Counted from the stretch's first letter, positions 52,006 through 61,277 are shown. The stretch: 64,000 bases of DNA from Actinosynnema pretiosum (GCF_024171695.1 NZ_JAMTCF010000008.1:118338-182337), one strand, 5' to 3'. The notes: generated by a model from the sequence alone, not told the origin. Program-made: numbers and translations.

Positions 52006-55000
52006 ATGACGGGTGACCGGGTTCCCCTACCGGGCAGGCAGCGCGTGCTGGCGCTGGTGCGCGAGTTCCAGACCAGACCGGAGGCGCGCGGCGCGCCCAC
52101 CTCCCGCCGCACGCCCGTCCTGATCCTCACCGGCCCCCGAGGCTGCGGCAAGACCGCCCTGCTGGACGAGCTGGCCCACCGGATGACCGACCTCGTGCCG
52201 CACGCCCGCGTCGACTGCGCCAAGCTCGACCCCGACGCGCCCTGGGAGGTCCTCACCTACCTGGCGTTCGAGCTCAACCGCACCGCCGCCGGTTACCGCG
52301 CCATCCCGTTCCCCCGCTTCTTCACCGCCCGCGCCGTCGTCGCGGCGAGCTTCCGGGGCGGGGACGCCAAGAACCCCGCCGACCAGCGCGCCCGCGTCCG
52401 CGAGGTGCTGGAGCAGTACCGCAGCGTCGACCGGCTCAAGGCGTTCCTCGCCAACCGGGCCGCCGAGGTCAGCGAGCTGCTGCCGGTGGTCGGCGGCCTG
52501 CCCGGCGTCGCGGGCGCGGTCCGCTACGCGCCCGCGCTCGTGCTGCGCGGCCTGGTGTCCCGGCCGCTGGGCCGCCGCGCCCTGCTCGGCTCCGGCGTGG
52601 ACTGGTTCGGCTCCGGCGACCGCGCCTACGCCGAGCTCGCCCGCGTCCACCGGCTCACCCGCCCCGAGTCCGACCCGGAGGACAAGCGCGAGGCCGCCGA
52701 GTGGATGTGGCGGGCGTTCCTGGCCGACCTGCGCGCCGCGTTCGGCTCCGGCGCCGCCTTCGGCCGGGGCGCCGACGCCCGCACCTGGTCGCTGGACTGC
52801 GCGCTGCTGCTCGACGACCTGGACGCCGAACCCGGCCGCGCCCTCTACCGCGCCCTGGTCGCCGCGCGCGGGTCCGACGCCGACCCGCTGCTGGTGGTGG
52901 CGACCGGCGGCGCCGAGCTGGTCGAGGACGTGGCGGGCGAGGACGCCGTCGTGGCCGCCGAGGACGCCGGTCACGAGGAGTGGACCGCGCTCGGCTCGCC
53001 CGACGCCCACCCCGTGGCGCTGCGCGACCTCACCGCCGACGAGGTCACCGAGCTGATCGCCGACCGCGCCCCCGGCTGGCCGGGCTCGCGCCGGGTGATC
53101 GCCTCGGCGGTGCACCGGTTCACCGCCGGGCACCCGGCCGCCACCGCCCTGCTGGTCGCCGCGATCGCCGACGCCGGTCCCGGCGCGCGGACCCTGGCCG
53201 CCGTGCTCGGCAGGCGCTGGCGGCCCGCCGCCGACGAGCCCGACCGGACCAGGACCACCGTGGCCGAGCGGCTGATCCGCGAGTTCACCACCGACCGGGA
53301 CGACCTGCCGCTGCTGGAGCTGTGCGCCGCCGCCCGCGACGCCGAGCAGGCGGTCCGGCTCGCCGACAGCGGCCTCGCCCCGACCCCGCCCGGACGCGAC
53401 CCGGTGCCCGACCGGCTGCGCGCCCCCGGCCCCGACGGCCGCCCGGTGCTGCTGCCCGCCCTGCGCAACGCGCTGCTGCTGCGCCTGGCCGCCGACCCCG
53501 AGCGGTGGCGGGCCGCGCACACCTGGCTGCGGGACAACGGCGACCCCGACGACCGGCTGCACCACGCCCTCGCGCTGCGCGACGTGCCCGCAGTGGTCGA
53601 CCGGCTCACCGCGCTCGCCGACGACCCCGAGCGCTGGCTGACCGCCCTGCGCACGGCGGTGACCGCCCCCAACGACCTGCCCGACGCCCTGGTCGTCCCG
53701 GCCAGGCTGCTGGCCGAGCTGGGCCTGCCGCACCGGGGCGGCGCCCGCGCCACGACCGCCCGGCTCGTCGTCGCCCTCTGGCTGGCGGAGGACCCGCTCT
53801 CGCGCGGCGACCGCGCCGACCTGCTCACCGGCGCCGCCGCCGACCTGGACGAGCTGCGCCGCGAGCAGCGGGGCAACGCCGAACCGCTGCGCAGGGCCGC
53901 CTCGGCGCTGCGCTCGCGCGGCGGTGAGCGGCCGGGGGAGGCCGGGCGCTGGCGCGAGCCCGCCGAGGAAGCGGTCGACTTCACCCCGCCGCTGCCTGCG
54001 AAAGCCCGCACCCGCTCCAGGGTCCGCGCGCTCGCCCTGGCCGCCGTGCTGGCCGTGGCCGCCACGGCGGTCACCGCCCACTCCTGGGAGCTCATCACCC
54101 GCTGCGCCGAGGGCGTGCACGAGCGCGGTGGCGAGTGCGTGGGCGTCACGGACGGCTCCTACGCGTTCGACCCGGCCGCCGAGGGCGTCTCGGCCGCCAT
54201 CCTGGCCGAGAACGAGCGGGTCGCCGACCTGCCGCACGTCACCCTCGTGGTGCTGACCCCGCTGACGCCGCACGCCGGGGGCAGCGTCACCGACCGGCGG
54301 GTGCGCGCGCAGCTCGCGGGCGCGCACGTCGCCCAGCTCGCCGCCAACGGGGGCGACCGGCTGCCCAAGGTGCGGCTGCTGCTCGCCAACCCCGGCAGCC
54401 GCCAGCAGGAGTGGCGCCCGGTGGTCGAGCAGCTCACCGGCCTGATCGAGCCCGAGCGGATCGTCGGCGTGGTCGGCGTCGGCCTCAGCACCACCGCCGC
54501 CCACGACACCGCGCTCGCGCTGGCCGCCGCCGGACTGCCCATGATCGGCACCGTGGTCACCGCCACCGGCTTCAACACCGACGCCGACGGCAAGCGCGTC
54601 AAGGGCTTCGTCCGGGTCAACGCCACCACCGGCGACCAGATCGGCGTGCTGGCCCAGTACCTCGCGCAGACCGACGTCCGCGAGGCCGTCCTGGTCTACG
54701 ACAACAGCGAGAGCGACCTCTACACCGCCACCCTGCACCGCGAGTTCGAGCGGATCTCCGCCACCGGGAGGCCCGCCGTGACCGTGCAGGGCCAGTTCGA
54801 CGTGGAGGGCTCGCTGGACATCCAGTTCCGGGAGATCATGCGCGACCTGTGCGGCGACGGCGCGCCCGACACCGTCCTGTACGCCGGGCGCGCGGTCCTG
54901 CTCGACGACCTGATCGAGAGCCTGCGCGGCCGGGACTGCGTGCGGGACCGGCTGATCACCCTCGTCACCGGCTCGGACGCCGCCCTGCTGCGCACCAGGC

Positions 55001-55437
55001 CCGAGCTGCGGCCGGGCGCGCGGGACGCGTCGCTGCGCATCCTCTACACCCCGCACGTCGACCCGGACGCGGCGCGGCAGGCCGGGATCGCCGAGTTCGA
55101 CGCGCTGGTCGCGGAGTTCGAGCGGCTCGGCCTCGACCCGCTCGACCTGTCCGACGGGTGGGGCGTGATGATGCACGACGCGGTGCTGACCGCGCGTGAG
55201 TCGGTCAGCCGGGTCAGCCGGGGGATGAACGCCCAGGCGGGGGAGCTGCCGTCCCGGCAGGACGTGCGGGCCGACCTGGAGCGGTTCGACCGCGAGCGCA
55301 ACCGGGTGCTCGGCGCGGGCGGGGCGTTCACCATCGACGCGGGGACCGGGAACGCGGTGGGGCGGCGGCTGCCGGTGATGGAGGTCGGGCCGGACGGGAG
55401 CTTCGCGGTCAAGGCGATCGTCGACGTGCCGCGCTGA
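52006..55437 (+). CDS. P-loop NTPase - single TM helix - extracytoplasmic solute-binding domain fusion
   Basis: A 1143-residue protein. I take ATG 52006 (MTGDRVPLPGRQRVLALVRE) because GGGGAGGGG lies upstream; an in-frame GTG 51757 would add 83 residues. Walker A GPRGCGKTALLDEL lies at 43-50 and SLDCALLLDDLDAE near 262 is a Walker B-like strand, in a STAND-type or AAA-like ATPase followed by helical repeats. One hydrophobic helix (LALAAVLAVAATAV, about 677-690) crosses the membrane. The remainder is a type I periplasmic-binding fold of LivJ/amide-sensing type: VGVVGVGLSTTAAHDTALAL, AAAGLPMIGTVVTATG and AVLVYDNSESDLYT. It seems built to bind a ligand outside and signal to an ATPase inside. Confidence 0.8.
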   Translation: MTGDRVPLPGRQRVLALVREFQTRPEARGAPTSRRTPVLILTGPRGCGKTALLDELAHRMTDLVPHARVDCAKLDPDAPWEVLTYLAFELNRTAAGYRAIPFPRFFTARAVVAASFRGGDAKNPADQRARVREVLEQYRSVDRLKAFLANRAAEVSELLPVVGGLPGVAGAVRYAPALVLRGLVSRPLGRRALLGSGVDWFGSGDRAYAELARVHRLTRPESDPEDKREAAEWMWRAFLADLRAAFGSGAAFGRGADARTWSLDCALLLDDLDAEPGRALYRALVAARGSDADPLLVVATGGAELVEDVAGEDAVVAAEDAGHEEWTALGSPDAHPVALRDLTADEVTELIADRAPGWPGSRRVIASAVHRFTAGHPAATALLVAAIADAGPGARTLAAVLGRRWRPAADEPDRTRTTVAERLIREFTTDRDDLPLLELCAAARDAEQAVRLADSGLAPTPPGRDPVPDRLRAPGPDGRPVLLPALRNALLLRLAADPERWRAAHTWLRDNGDPDDRLHHALALRDVPAVVDRLTALADDPERWLTALRTAVTAPNDLPDALVVPARLLAELGLPHRGGARATTARLVVALWLAEDPLSRGDRADLLTGAAADLDELRREQRGNAEPLRRAASALRSRGGERPGEAGRWREPAEEAVDFTPPLPAKARTRSRVRALALAAVLAVAATAVTAHSWELITRCAEGVHERGGECVGVTDGSYAFDPAAEGVSAAILAENERVADLPHVTLVVLTPLTPHAGGSVTDRRVRAQLAGAHVAQLAANGGDRLPKVRLLLANPGSRQQEWRPVVEQLTGLIEPERIVGVVGVGLSTTAAHDTALALAAAGLPMIGTVVTATGFNTDADGKRVKGFVRVNATTGDQIGVLAQYLAQTDVREAVLVYDNSESDLYTATLHREFERISATGRPAVTVQGQFDVEGSLDIQFREIMRDLCGDGAPDTVLYAGRAVLLDDLIESLRGRDCVRDRLITLVTGSDAALLRTRPELRPGARDASLRILYTPHVDPDAARQAGIAEFDALVAEFERLGLDPLDLSDGWGVMMHDAVLTARESVSRVSRGMNAQAGELPSRQDVRADLERFDRERNRVLGAGGAFTIDAGTGNAVGRRLPVMEVGPDGSFAVKAIVDVPR

Positions 55438-55564
55438 GCCGGGCCGAGCCGGGCCGTCCCGCACCGTGCCGTGCCGCACCGAGCCGGTCGCCAACGCCGC
55501 GCGACCCCTCGGTCACGCAGCGCGAGTTCCCGCGTTCGCCACCTTCGCCCAGGTCAGCGGCACG

Positions 55565-55577
55565 TAGGGTGCCGGGA
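55565..55577 (+). promoter_or_regulatory. Leaderless promoter -10 element
   Basis: TAGGGT at 55565-55570 ends 6 nt before ATG 55577 of the next gene. Confidence 0.5.
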
Positions 55578-56170
55578 TGCCGATCACGTTCGACACCACC
55601 GGCCTGGAGCAGCGCGACACCTCGGTGTGGGTCAACCCCGCCACCGGCGGCGTCGTCACGCTCGACTACTTCGACCTGCCGCCCGACCTGCCCGCCGCGC
55701 TGGAGGACGTGGACCTGCTGCGCCACCGGCTCGCCGGGTTCACCGCCAAGGCGGGCTGCCTGATCGAGGCCGACGTCGTGCGGCTCGACGGCGTGCCCGC
55801 GCTCTACCAGCTGCTCAAGGTGCCCTTCCCGAACCGGCCCGCCGGTCAGGTGTTCCTGGCCTCCTACACCGTGCCCAGGGCCGGGTGCAGCGCCGTGCTC
55901 AAGCTCCAGTCGCCCGAGCTGGGCATGACCGGGATGCGCGAGGCCATGCTCATGGCGCGCCTCGGCCACGAGAACTGGTTCACCCCGCACCCGTACGCGC
56001 CCGAGCTCCAGGGCGTGCTGCCCCACCACCTCGGCGACGCCGCCGAGCACGACCCGCAGTTCCCCGACCATCCGCTGACCAGGGCGCGGGCGTGGGCGCG
56101 GCACGTGGCGCTCACCGGCCGGGTCGACCCCCGGTTCGCCGCGCTGCCGCCGTTCCAGCCGCAGGGCTGA
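55577..56170 (+). CDS. Conserved actinobacterial protein of unknown function
   Basis: A 197-residue soluble protein starting at ATG 55577. Recognisable stretches are VWVNPATGGVVTLDYFDLPP, AGCLIEADVVRLDGVPALY, FLASYTVPRAGCSAVLKLQS and a C-terminal GHENWFTPHPYAPE, DPQFPDHPLTRARAW. The pattern recurs in actinomycete genomes as I remember it, with no assigned role. A mixed alpha/beta fold is likely, related to PspF/YbjN-like sensors by appearance only. No signal peptide. It is preceded by a leaderless promoter element. Confidence 0.66.
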   Translation: MPITFDTTGLEQRDTSVWVNPATGGVVTLDYFDLPPDLPAALEDVDLLRHRLAGFTAKAGCLIEADVVRLDGVPALYQLLKVPFPNRPAGQVFLASYTVPRAGCSAVLKLQSPELGMTGMREAMLMARLGHENWFTPHPYAPELQGVLPHHLGDAAEHDPQFPDHPLTRARAWARHVALTGRVDPRFAALPPFQPQG

Positions 56171-56178
56171 CCCCGCTC

Positions 56179-56215
56179 GGGCGGTGGGACCGGGGCAGAC
56201 CCGGCCCCACCGCCC
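56179..56215. terminator. Hairpin terminator between convergent genes
   Basis: GGGCGGTGGG pairs with CCCACCGCCC, with an inner CCGGG/CCCGG stem separated by one mismatch. It lies between two convergent stops. Confidence 0.75.
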
Positions 56216-56224
56216 TGGGAGTCC

Positions 56225-57298
56225 TCACACCGCCTGGTAGGCGGCCGTCCAGAAGTCCCGGTGCAGCCTGCGGCTGTCCTCGTGGTCCAGCGCCACCGAC
56301 GTCAGCAGCACCCCGGTCAGCCCGCAGCCGGGGTCCGAGAACGCGCTCGCGCCCAGCGCCGCCCGCCGCCCGAACTGGCCGACCCCGGCGAAGTCCGTCC
56401 GCCGCACCCGCACGCCCACGCCCAGCCCGAAGCCCCACGAGGTGTCCGGCAGGCCCGCGCGCTGCTCGTCGGTCAGCAGGTCCGAGGTCATCAGCCCGGC
56501 GGCGGACCGGCACAGCACGTCCGGCCGCTCGCCCAGCAGCGCGCGGTGCAGCGCCAGCACGTCGTCCGCCGTGGACAGCAGACCGTCCGCACCGGACTCG
56601 AACACCGGCTCCGCGCTGTGCCTGCCGTTCCACGGCGAGTCCGCCACGACCAGCGCCCCGGTCGCCGGGTGGTGCGCGTACGCGCTCACCAGCCGCTCGG
56701 GCGCGGCCCGGAAACCGGTGTCCGCCATGCCCAGCGGCTCGAACAGCCTGGTGCGCAGCACCTCGCCCAGCGGCTCGCCGACCACCCGCGCCAGCAGCAC
56801 GCCCAGCACGTCCGCGTCGGACCCGGCCGCCCACCGCCGCCCCGGCTGGTGCGCCAGCGGCAGCTCGGCCAGCCTGCGCAGCCACTCGTCCGGCTCCAGC
56901 TGCCCGTCGCGGGTGCTGATGGGCAGCGCGGGCAGCCCGGCCGTCATGGTCAGCAGGTCCCGCAGCACCACCGGGCGCCGCGCGGGCTCGGTGACGTCGT
57001 CGTCGGAGGCGACCTGGAGGTCGGCCAGCTCCGGCAGCCACCTCGCCACCGGGTCGTCCAGCCCGATCGCGCACTCCTGCACCAGCAGCACCGCCGCCGC
57101 CGCGGTGGCCGCGCCGCTCAGCTCGCCCAGCCGGAACAGCGCGTCCCGGCGCAGCGCGCCCCGGTCCGCCGAGCCGTGCACCTGGGCGTGCACCTCGTCC
57201 CCGCGCGCCACGAGCGCGACCACACCCGGCACCGCCCCGTCGTGGACGTGCGCCGCGAGCACGGTCTCCAGCCGGCTCAACCCCGCAGCCTCAAGCAC
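56225..57298 (-). CDS. Beta-lactamase/D-Ala-carboxypeptidase-fold protein without catalytic residues
   Basis: A 357-residue protein starting with GTG 57298 behind GGGGAGAGG. The fold is clear: GAVPGVVALVARGDEVHAQV, ALFRLGELSGAATAAAAVLL, LRDLLTMTAGLP, FEPLGMADTGFRAAPE and LSTADDVLALHRALL. The SxxK motif of class C serine hydrolases should lie in RLGELSGAAT; aligned, Ser is Glu59 and Lys is Gly62. The YxN motif region reads AAGSDADVLG, so its Tyr is gone too. No signal peptide is obvious. It is probably a binding protein derived from a serine hydrolase, not an esterase or beta-lactamase. Confidence 0.8.
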   Translation of the reverse strand: MLEAAGLSRLETVLAAHVHDGAVPGVVALVARGDEVHAQVHGSADRGALRRDALFRLGELSGAATAAAAVLLVQECAIGLDDPVARWLPELADLQVASDDDVTEPARRPVVLRDLLTMTAGLPALPISTRDGQLEPDEWLRRLAELPLAHQPGRRWAAGSDADVLGVLLARVVGEPLGEVLRTRLFEPLGMADTGFRAAPERLVSAYAHHPATGALVVADSPWNGRHSAEPVFESGADGLLSTADDVLALHRALLGERPDVLCRSAAGLMTSDLLTDEQRAGLPDTSWGFGLGVGVRVRRTDFAGVGQFGRRAALGASAFSDPGCGLTGVLLTSVALDHEDSRRLHRDFWTAAYQAV

Positions 57299-58068
57299 GC
57301 CTCTCCCCAACCTGAACGATGTCCTGCGCTTCCCGAGCACTCTACGCAACCGCCGGCCGCCGCTGCGCCGCTCGGGTGCCGAGGTCGCGCGGCCGGGGCC
57401 GGTGTGCGCAGGGTAGCCGGCGGACCCGGCGCGAGGTGCGGTTTCCGGGTTCGCGGGGCATTCGCGTCCCACCTCCCGGACGTTCCGGGGCGGGTCGCGG
57501 CGAAGCGCGTCGATCACGTCACGGGCGGTCACGGAGCGCACTGCCTTAAAAGAGGTTTAAATTTGCCTCGAATTTCCTTAAACAAGTGCGCGCGGGGGTG
57601 CGACCCACTGCGGCGGGGGTTCCGGGGAGTTCGCCGAACAAGGGGTTCGCGATTTGGTTGCAGATGGGAATTCGGGGTCCGGGAGGCCCGTTCCGCGCTC
57701 TCCCCGACGTGCCCGGTGTGGTGCCCGCCGCTCCCGCGCCCGCCCGGTCGCCGGGGTGTTCGGGCACGTCAGGACGTTGCCCACCAGCGCCGTCGTGGTC
57801 GATAACAACTTTTCCCGGAACTTTTCCGCCCGGTTCCGCCGCCCGGTCGGGCATAACGCGCGTCACGTCACCGGGGTTCGCCGTACCGCACCGCGGAACC
57901 CCTTCGCGCATTAGCCTGGCCTTGACATCGAGCGGTCGACCAACAAGTCTGTGGAAACGCTCTCACGGGACGGCGCAGGATTGCCCGCCCCGCCCTCCGG
58001 GTGGTCATCCTGAAAACCGCAGGGGGTGAGAGCCGAACTGCCCTGCAGCAGATGGAGGAGTTCGCTCG
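57299..58068. other. 770-bp divergent interval with no clear gene
   Basis: No convincing frame is seen on either strand. A short AT-rich patch at 57545-57590 (AAAGAGGTTTAAATTTG) stands out from the GC-rich flanks. Near the right end is the candidate promoter of the GH64 gene. Confidence 0.6.
57922..57950 (+). promoter_or_regulatory. Candidate promoter of the GH64 glucanase gene
   Basis: TTGACA (57922-57927) is followed after 17 bp by AAGTCT (57945-57950), one mismatch from TANNNT, about 118 bp before the start at 58069. Confidence 0.38.
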
Positions 58069-59751
58069 ATGCGCACCAGAACGAAGTGGATGGGAGCGCT
58101 GGCGGCGGTCGCCACGGCCGCGACCGCCGCTACCGTCACCACCCTGATGCAGCCCGCGTCGGCGGCGGGGCCGGACCAGCTCCCGCTCACCGTCACGAAC
58201 AACAGCGGCCGGTCGGACTCGGTGCACCTCTACGTGCTGGGCACCGACATCCGCAGCGGCAAGCTCGGGTTCGTCAACCAGTCGGGCGCGTTCACGGCCT
58301 GGACCGGCGGCACCAACCCGCCGTCGCCCGCGCCGGACGTGTCCATCAACGGCCCGGCCAACGGGTCCAGCTCCACCATCAAGGTGCCCAAGCACCTGTC
58401 CGGTCGCGTCTACATGTCGTTCGGGGAGAAGCTCAAGTTCTTCCTGACCCAGGACGGCCTGGTGCAGCCCGCGCCCTGGTCGCCCGGCGACGCGAACCAC
58501 AACATCCTGTTCGACTGGAGCGAGTTCACCTACAACGACGCGGGCCTGTGGATCAACAGCTCGCAGGTGGACCACTTCGCCGTCCCGCACGCCGTCAGCG
58601 TGACCGGGTCCGACGGGGCGACCCGCAAGACCGGTGAGCTGAAGGTCAACGGGCGCGAGAACGTCATGAACGCGCTCAAGGGCCTCAAGGGCTGGGAGAA
58701 GACCGTGGTGACGCGGTCGGACGGCACGATCCTGCGCGCGCTCGCGCCGGGCAAGGCCGCCGAGGGCGGGCTGTTCAGCGCGAACTACCTGGACCCGTAC
58801 ATCACCCAGGCGTGGAACGCGTACACGAGCAAGACCCTGACCGTGGTGCCGTTCACCGACCAGCCGAGCGTCAAGTACTTCGGGCGCACCTCCGGTTCGA
58901 CGATGAACTTCACCGACGGCTCCGGCAAGCAGGTGGCCTCGTTCCAGAAGCCGTCCACCCCGGACGTGTGGGGCTGCGACGGCAAGCTGGGCGCGCCGAA
59001 CGACCAGGTGGTCGGCCCCATCGCCCGCACCCTGTGCGCGGCGCTGCACCGCTCCACCCTCGGCACGATCGACACCCAGCCGGGTGGCGGCGCGGCCGAC
59101 TTCTACAAGGGCGACCTCACCAACCACTACTCGCGCCTGGTGCACGAGAACATGGTGGACGGGCGGGCCTACGGCTTCGCGTTCGACGACGTCCAGGCCC
59201 AGGAGTCCCTGGTGCACTCCGGTGACCCGCGCTCGGCGGGCATCACGCTGACCCCGTTCACCGGGGGCGGCAACAACGGCGGCAACAACGGTGGCGGGAA
59301 CAACGGCGGCGGCAACAACCCGCAGCCGACCACCACCACGAAGCCCCCGACGTCGAACAACCCGCAGCCCGCGGGCGGCTCGATCGTCAGCGCGTGGCAG
59401 GGCAAGTGCCTCACCGTGCCGAACAACAACTTCTCCGACGGCCAGCGGCTGACCGTGTCCGACTGCACCGGCGGCGCGGGCCAGAAGTGGGAGTTCAAGG
59501 ACGGCACCCTGCGCAGCGGCGGCATGTGCGCCGACGTGGCCTGGGGCTCCACCGCGAACGGCGCGGCGGTCCAGCTCGTCAAGTGCAGCGGCAACGCGGC
59601 CCAGAAGTGGGTGCTGTCCGGCGCGGGCGACCTGGTCAACCCGCAGGCCAACAAGTGCGTCGACATCGCCGAGTGGAACCCGGCCAACGGCGCCGTCCTC
59701 CAGATCTGGGAGTGCGGCGGCACGGCCAACCAGAAGTGGCGTCGCGCCTGA
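58069..59751 (+). CDS. Secreted GH64 endo-beta-1,3-glucanase with ricin-type (CBM13) lectin domain
   Basis: A 560-residue exported enzyme starting at ATG 58069 behind GATGGAGGAG. The signal peptide covers residues 1-33 (cleavage near ASA-AG). Residues 34-395 are GH64: LPLTVTNNSGRSDSVHLYVL, VYMSFGEKLKFFLTQDGLV, LFDWSEFTYND with candidate acids, GGLFSANYLDPYITQAWNAY and YGFAFDDVQAQESLV. A Gly/Asn linker (about 399-425) and a Pro/Thr stretch lead to a beta-trefoil lectin with QKWEF, QKWVL and QKWRR repeats. It releases laminaripentaose-type products from fungal or algal beta-1,3-glucan. A strong terminator follows. Confidence 0.92.
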   Translation: MRTRTKWMGALAAVATAATAATVTTLMQPASAAGPDQLPLTVTNNSGRSDSVHLYVLGTDIRSGKLGFVNQSGAFTAWTGGTNPPSPAPDVSINGPANGSSSTIKVPKHLSGRVYMSFGEKLKFFLTQDGLVQPAPWSPGDANHNILFDWSEFTYNDAGLWINSSQVDHFAVPHAVSVTGSDGATRKTGELKVNGRENVMNALKGLKGWEKTVVTRSDGTILRALAPGKAAEGGLFSANYLDPYITQAWNAYTSKTLTVVPFTDQPSVKYFGRTSGSTMNFTDGSGKQVASFQKPSTPDVWGCDGKLGAPNDQVVGPIARTLCAALHRSTLGTIDTQPGGGAADFYKGDLTNHYSRLVHENMVDGRAYGFAFDDVQAQESLVHSGDPRSAGITLTPFTGGGNNGGNNGGGNNGGGNNPQPTTTTKPPTSNNPQPAGGSIVSAWQGKCLTVPNNNFSDGQRLTVSDCTGGAGQKWEFKDGTLRSGGMCADVAWGSTANGAAVQLVKCSGNAAQKWVLSGAGDLVNPQANKCVDIAEWNPANGAVLQIWECGGTANQKWRRA

Positions 59752-59765
59752 TAGCGGAGTTGTGC

Positions 59766-59804
59766 AAGCGGGGCACCGGTCTTCGGACCCGGTGCCCCGC
59801 TTTT
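59766..59804. terminator. Strong terminator after GH64
   Basis: AAGCGGGGCACCGG and its complement form a perfect 14-bp stem with a 9-nt loop, ending in TTTT. It also serves the convergent solute-binding gene. Confidence 0.85.
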
Positions 59805-59809
59805 CCCGT

Positions 59810-60628
59810 TCAGCCGCAGGAGATGTCGTTCGGGTCCGGCTTGTGGCCCGTCGGGTCGGCGCCCGGCAGGTTCCGCTGGAAGTAGTCCTCCCACAGCGCC
59901 CCGGTCAGCAGCTGCCGCAGCTTCTTCGCGACCGCCTCGCAGCGCGCCGCGTCCCCCTTGGGGAACCCGATGCCGTACCGCTCCTGCTGCCCGAACGCCA
60001 CCTGCGGCAGCACCACCACGTCCGGGTGCTTGGTCGTGTACCCGTGCAGCAGCAGCTGGTCCGTGGTCATCGCCGCCACCGACCGCTCCCGCAGCCGCGC
60101 GAAGCACTCCTCGTAGTACTCGACCTCCGACGGCGCCAGCCCCAACCCCTGGTACTCCCTGACCTGCGCGGCCGAGGTGGAGCCGCGCGTCACGCAGACC
60201 GCCTTGCCGCGCAACGACTCCATGGTCGGGTGGAGCGGCTGCCCGTCCTCGCCGCGCAGCACCAGCGCGCCCTGCTGCGAGAGCATGTACGGGCCCGCGA
60301 ACAGCACCTTCTCGCGCCGCGCGTCCGTGATCGAGTAGCTGGCGAGCACCATGGACACCCGGCCGCCCGGTTGCAGCTCCCGCTCCCGGTCGGCCGTGCG
60401 CACCGGCAGCGGCTCGGGCCGGAAGTCCAGCTCGGCTCCCAGCCAGTTGAGCAGGTCGTCGTCGAAACCGCTGCGCTCGTTGGTCGCCGGGTCGACCGTG
60501 CCCCAGCCCGGCGAGTTCGGCGCGACGCCGACGTTGAACCGCTCGGGGAACAGCCGTTCCGGCTCGGCGCAGCCCACCGCCAGCGCCAGCACCGCCACCA
60601 CCGCCAGGAACCCGCGCCGATCAGCCAC
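59810..60628 (-). CDS. GlnH-like solute-binding lipoprotein, copy A
   Basis: A 272-residue lipoprotein starting at ATG 60628. The lipobox is LALAVGC with Cys20. Residues 25-260 form a type II periplasmic-binding domain of the glutamate/glutamine family: RSGFDDDLLNWLGAELDF, VLASYSITDARREKVLFAGP, VCVTRGSTSAAQV and RYGIGFPKGDAARCEAV. No ABC permease or ATPase is adjacent. Its start overlaps the end of the two-TM gene upstream by 8 bp, so the two act together, perhaps as an extracellular amino-acid sensor. It is a close paralogue of the gene at 61478-62293. Confidence 0.88.
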   Translation of the reverse strand: MADRRGFLAVVAVLALAVGCAEPERLFPERFNVGVAPNSPGWGTVDPATNERSGFDDDLLNWLGAELDFRPEPLPVRTADRERELQPGGRVSMVLASYSITDARREKVLFAGPYMLSQQGALVLRGEDGQPLHPTMESLRGKAVCVTRGSTSAAQVREYQGLGLAPSEVEYYEECFARLRERSVAAMTTDQLLLHGYTTKHPDVVVLPQVAFGQQERYGIGFPKGDAARCEAVAKKLRQLLTGALWEDYFQRNLPGADPTGHKPDPNDISCG

Positions 60629-61277
60629 GCAGCACCGCCTCGTCCACCCTGACCCTGACCTCGCACGCGGTGTTCCCGCCCGAGTAGTCCAGCACCACCT
60701 TCACCACCGCCTGCCGCTTCGCCCCCTCGAGGGACAGCTCCACCGCCTGGCCGGGCCTGCCGACCGCCTCGGCCCGCTCCTGCCCGTCCACGACGGGCGT
60801 GTACCGCAGCTCCGGCGACCGCTCGCAGTCCCCGGTCCTGCGGGCGTTCTCCAGGCTCAGCGCGAGCACCACCCGGTCCCGCTCGGGCGGGGAACCGGGC
60901 AGCTCCAGCACCCGCTCCTCCCCGTCCCGCCACGGCTGCCCGCCGGTGAACTCCTCGGGCACGGCCAGGTCCAGCGGCCGGGTGGCGTCCCACACCGCGT
61001 ACCCGACCGCGCCGATCCCGACCAGCCCCAGCACCAGCGCGGCCCACTTCAGCCCGCGCGCCCAGTCGACCGGCTGCCTGGTCCGGCCGCGCAGCAGCTC
61101 CGGCCGCTCGGCGACCAGGATCGCGAGCGCGCCCAGCACGATCGACACCGGCAGCGCGAGCACGCCCGCGAGCTGGCTGGCGCCGTCCAGGTCGAGCAGC
61201 GCCAGGGGGGTGAGGGAGCCGAGGAACAGCGCGGCGAACAACCAGAGGACCCCGCCGAGGGGCTTGTCGCGGGTCAC
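60621..61277 (-). CDS. Two-TM membrane protein with extracellular domain, full-length copy
   Basis: A 218-residue protein starting with GTG 61277 behind GGAGGAG. Residues 8-30 and 36-58 are hydrophobic helices (LWLFAALFLGSLTPLALLDL), with a third near 75-97 (WAALVLGLVGIGAVGYAVWD), so two or three TM segments. The C-terminal 115 residues are outside: SLENARRTGDCERSPELRYT, PVVDGQERAEAVGRPGQAVE, CEVRVRVDEAV with two conserved Cys. The family is not recognised. It overlaps and is coupled to the GlnH-like lipoprotein gene, its likely partner. Confidence 0.75.
   Translation of the reverse strand: MTRDKPLGGVLWLFAALFLGSLTPLALLDLDGASQLAGVLALPVSIVLGALAILVAERPELLRGRTRQPVDWARGLKWAALVLGLVGIGAVGYAVWDATRPLDLAVPEEFTGGQPWRDGEERVLELPGSPPERDRVVLALSLENARRTGDCERSPELRYTPVVDGQERAEAVGRPGQAVELSLEGAKRQAVVKVVLDYSGGNTACEVRVRVDEAVLRG

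Noticed and set aside
52027..55494. A 1155-codon antisense frame across the NTPase fusion gene
   Set aside because: Same codon-bias shadow effect; low-complexity Gly/Gln/Arg sequence with no recognisable domain.
55438..55500. GCCGGGCCGAGCCGGGCC short repeats after the NTPase gene
   Set aside because: Simple GC-rich reiteration with no clear stem or function.
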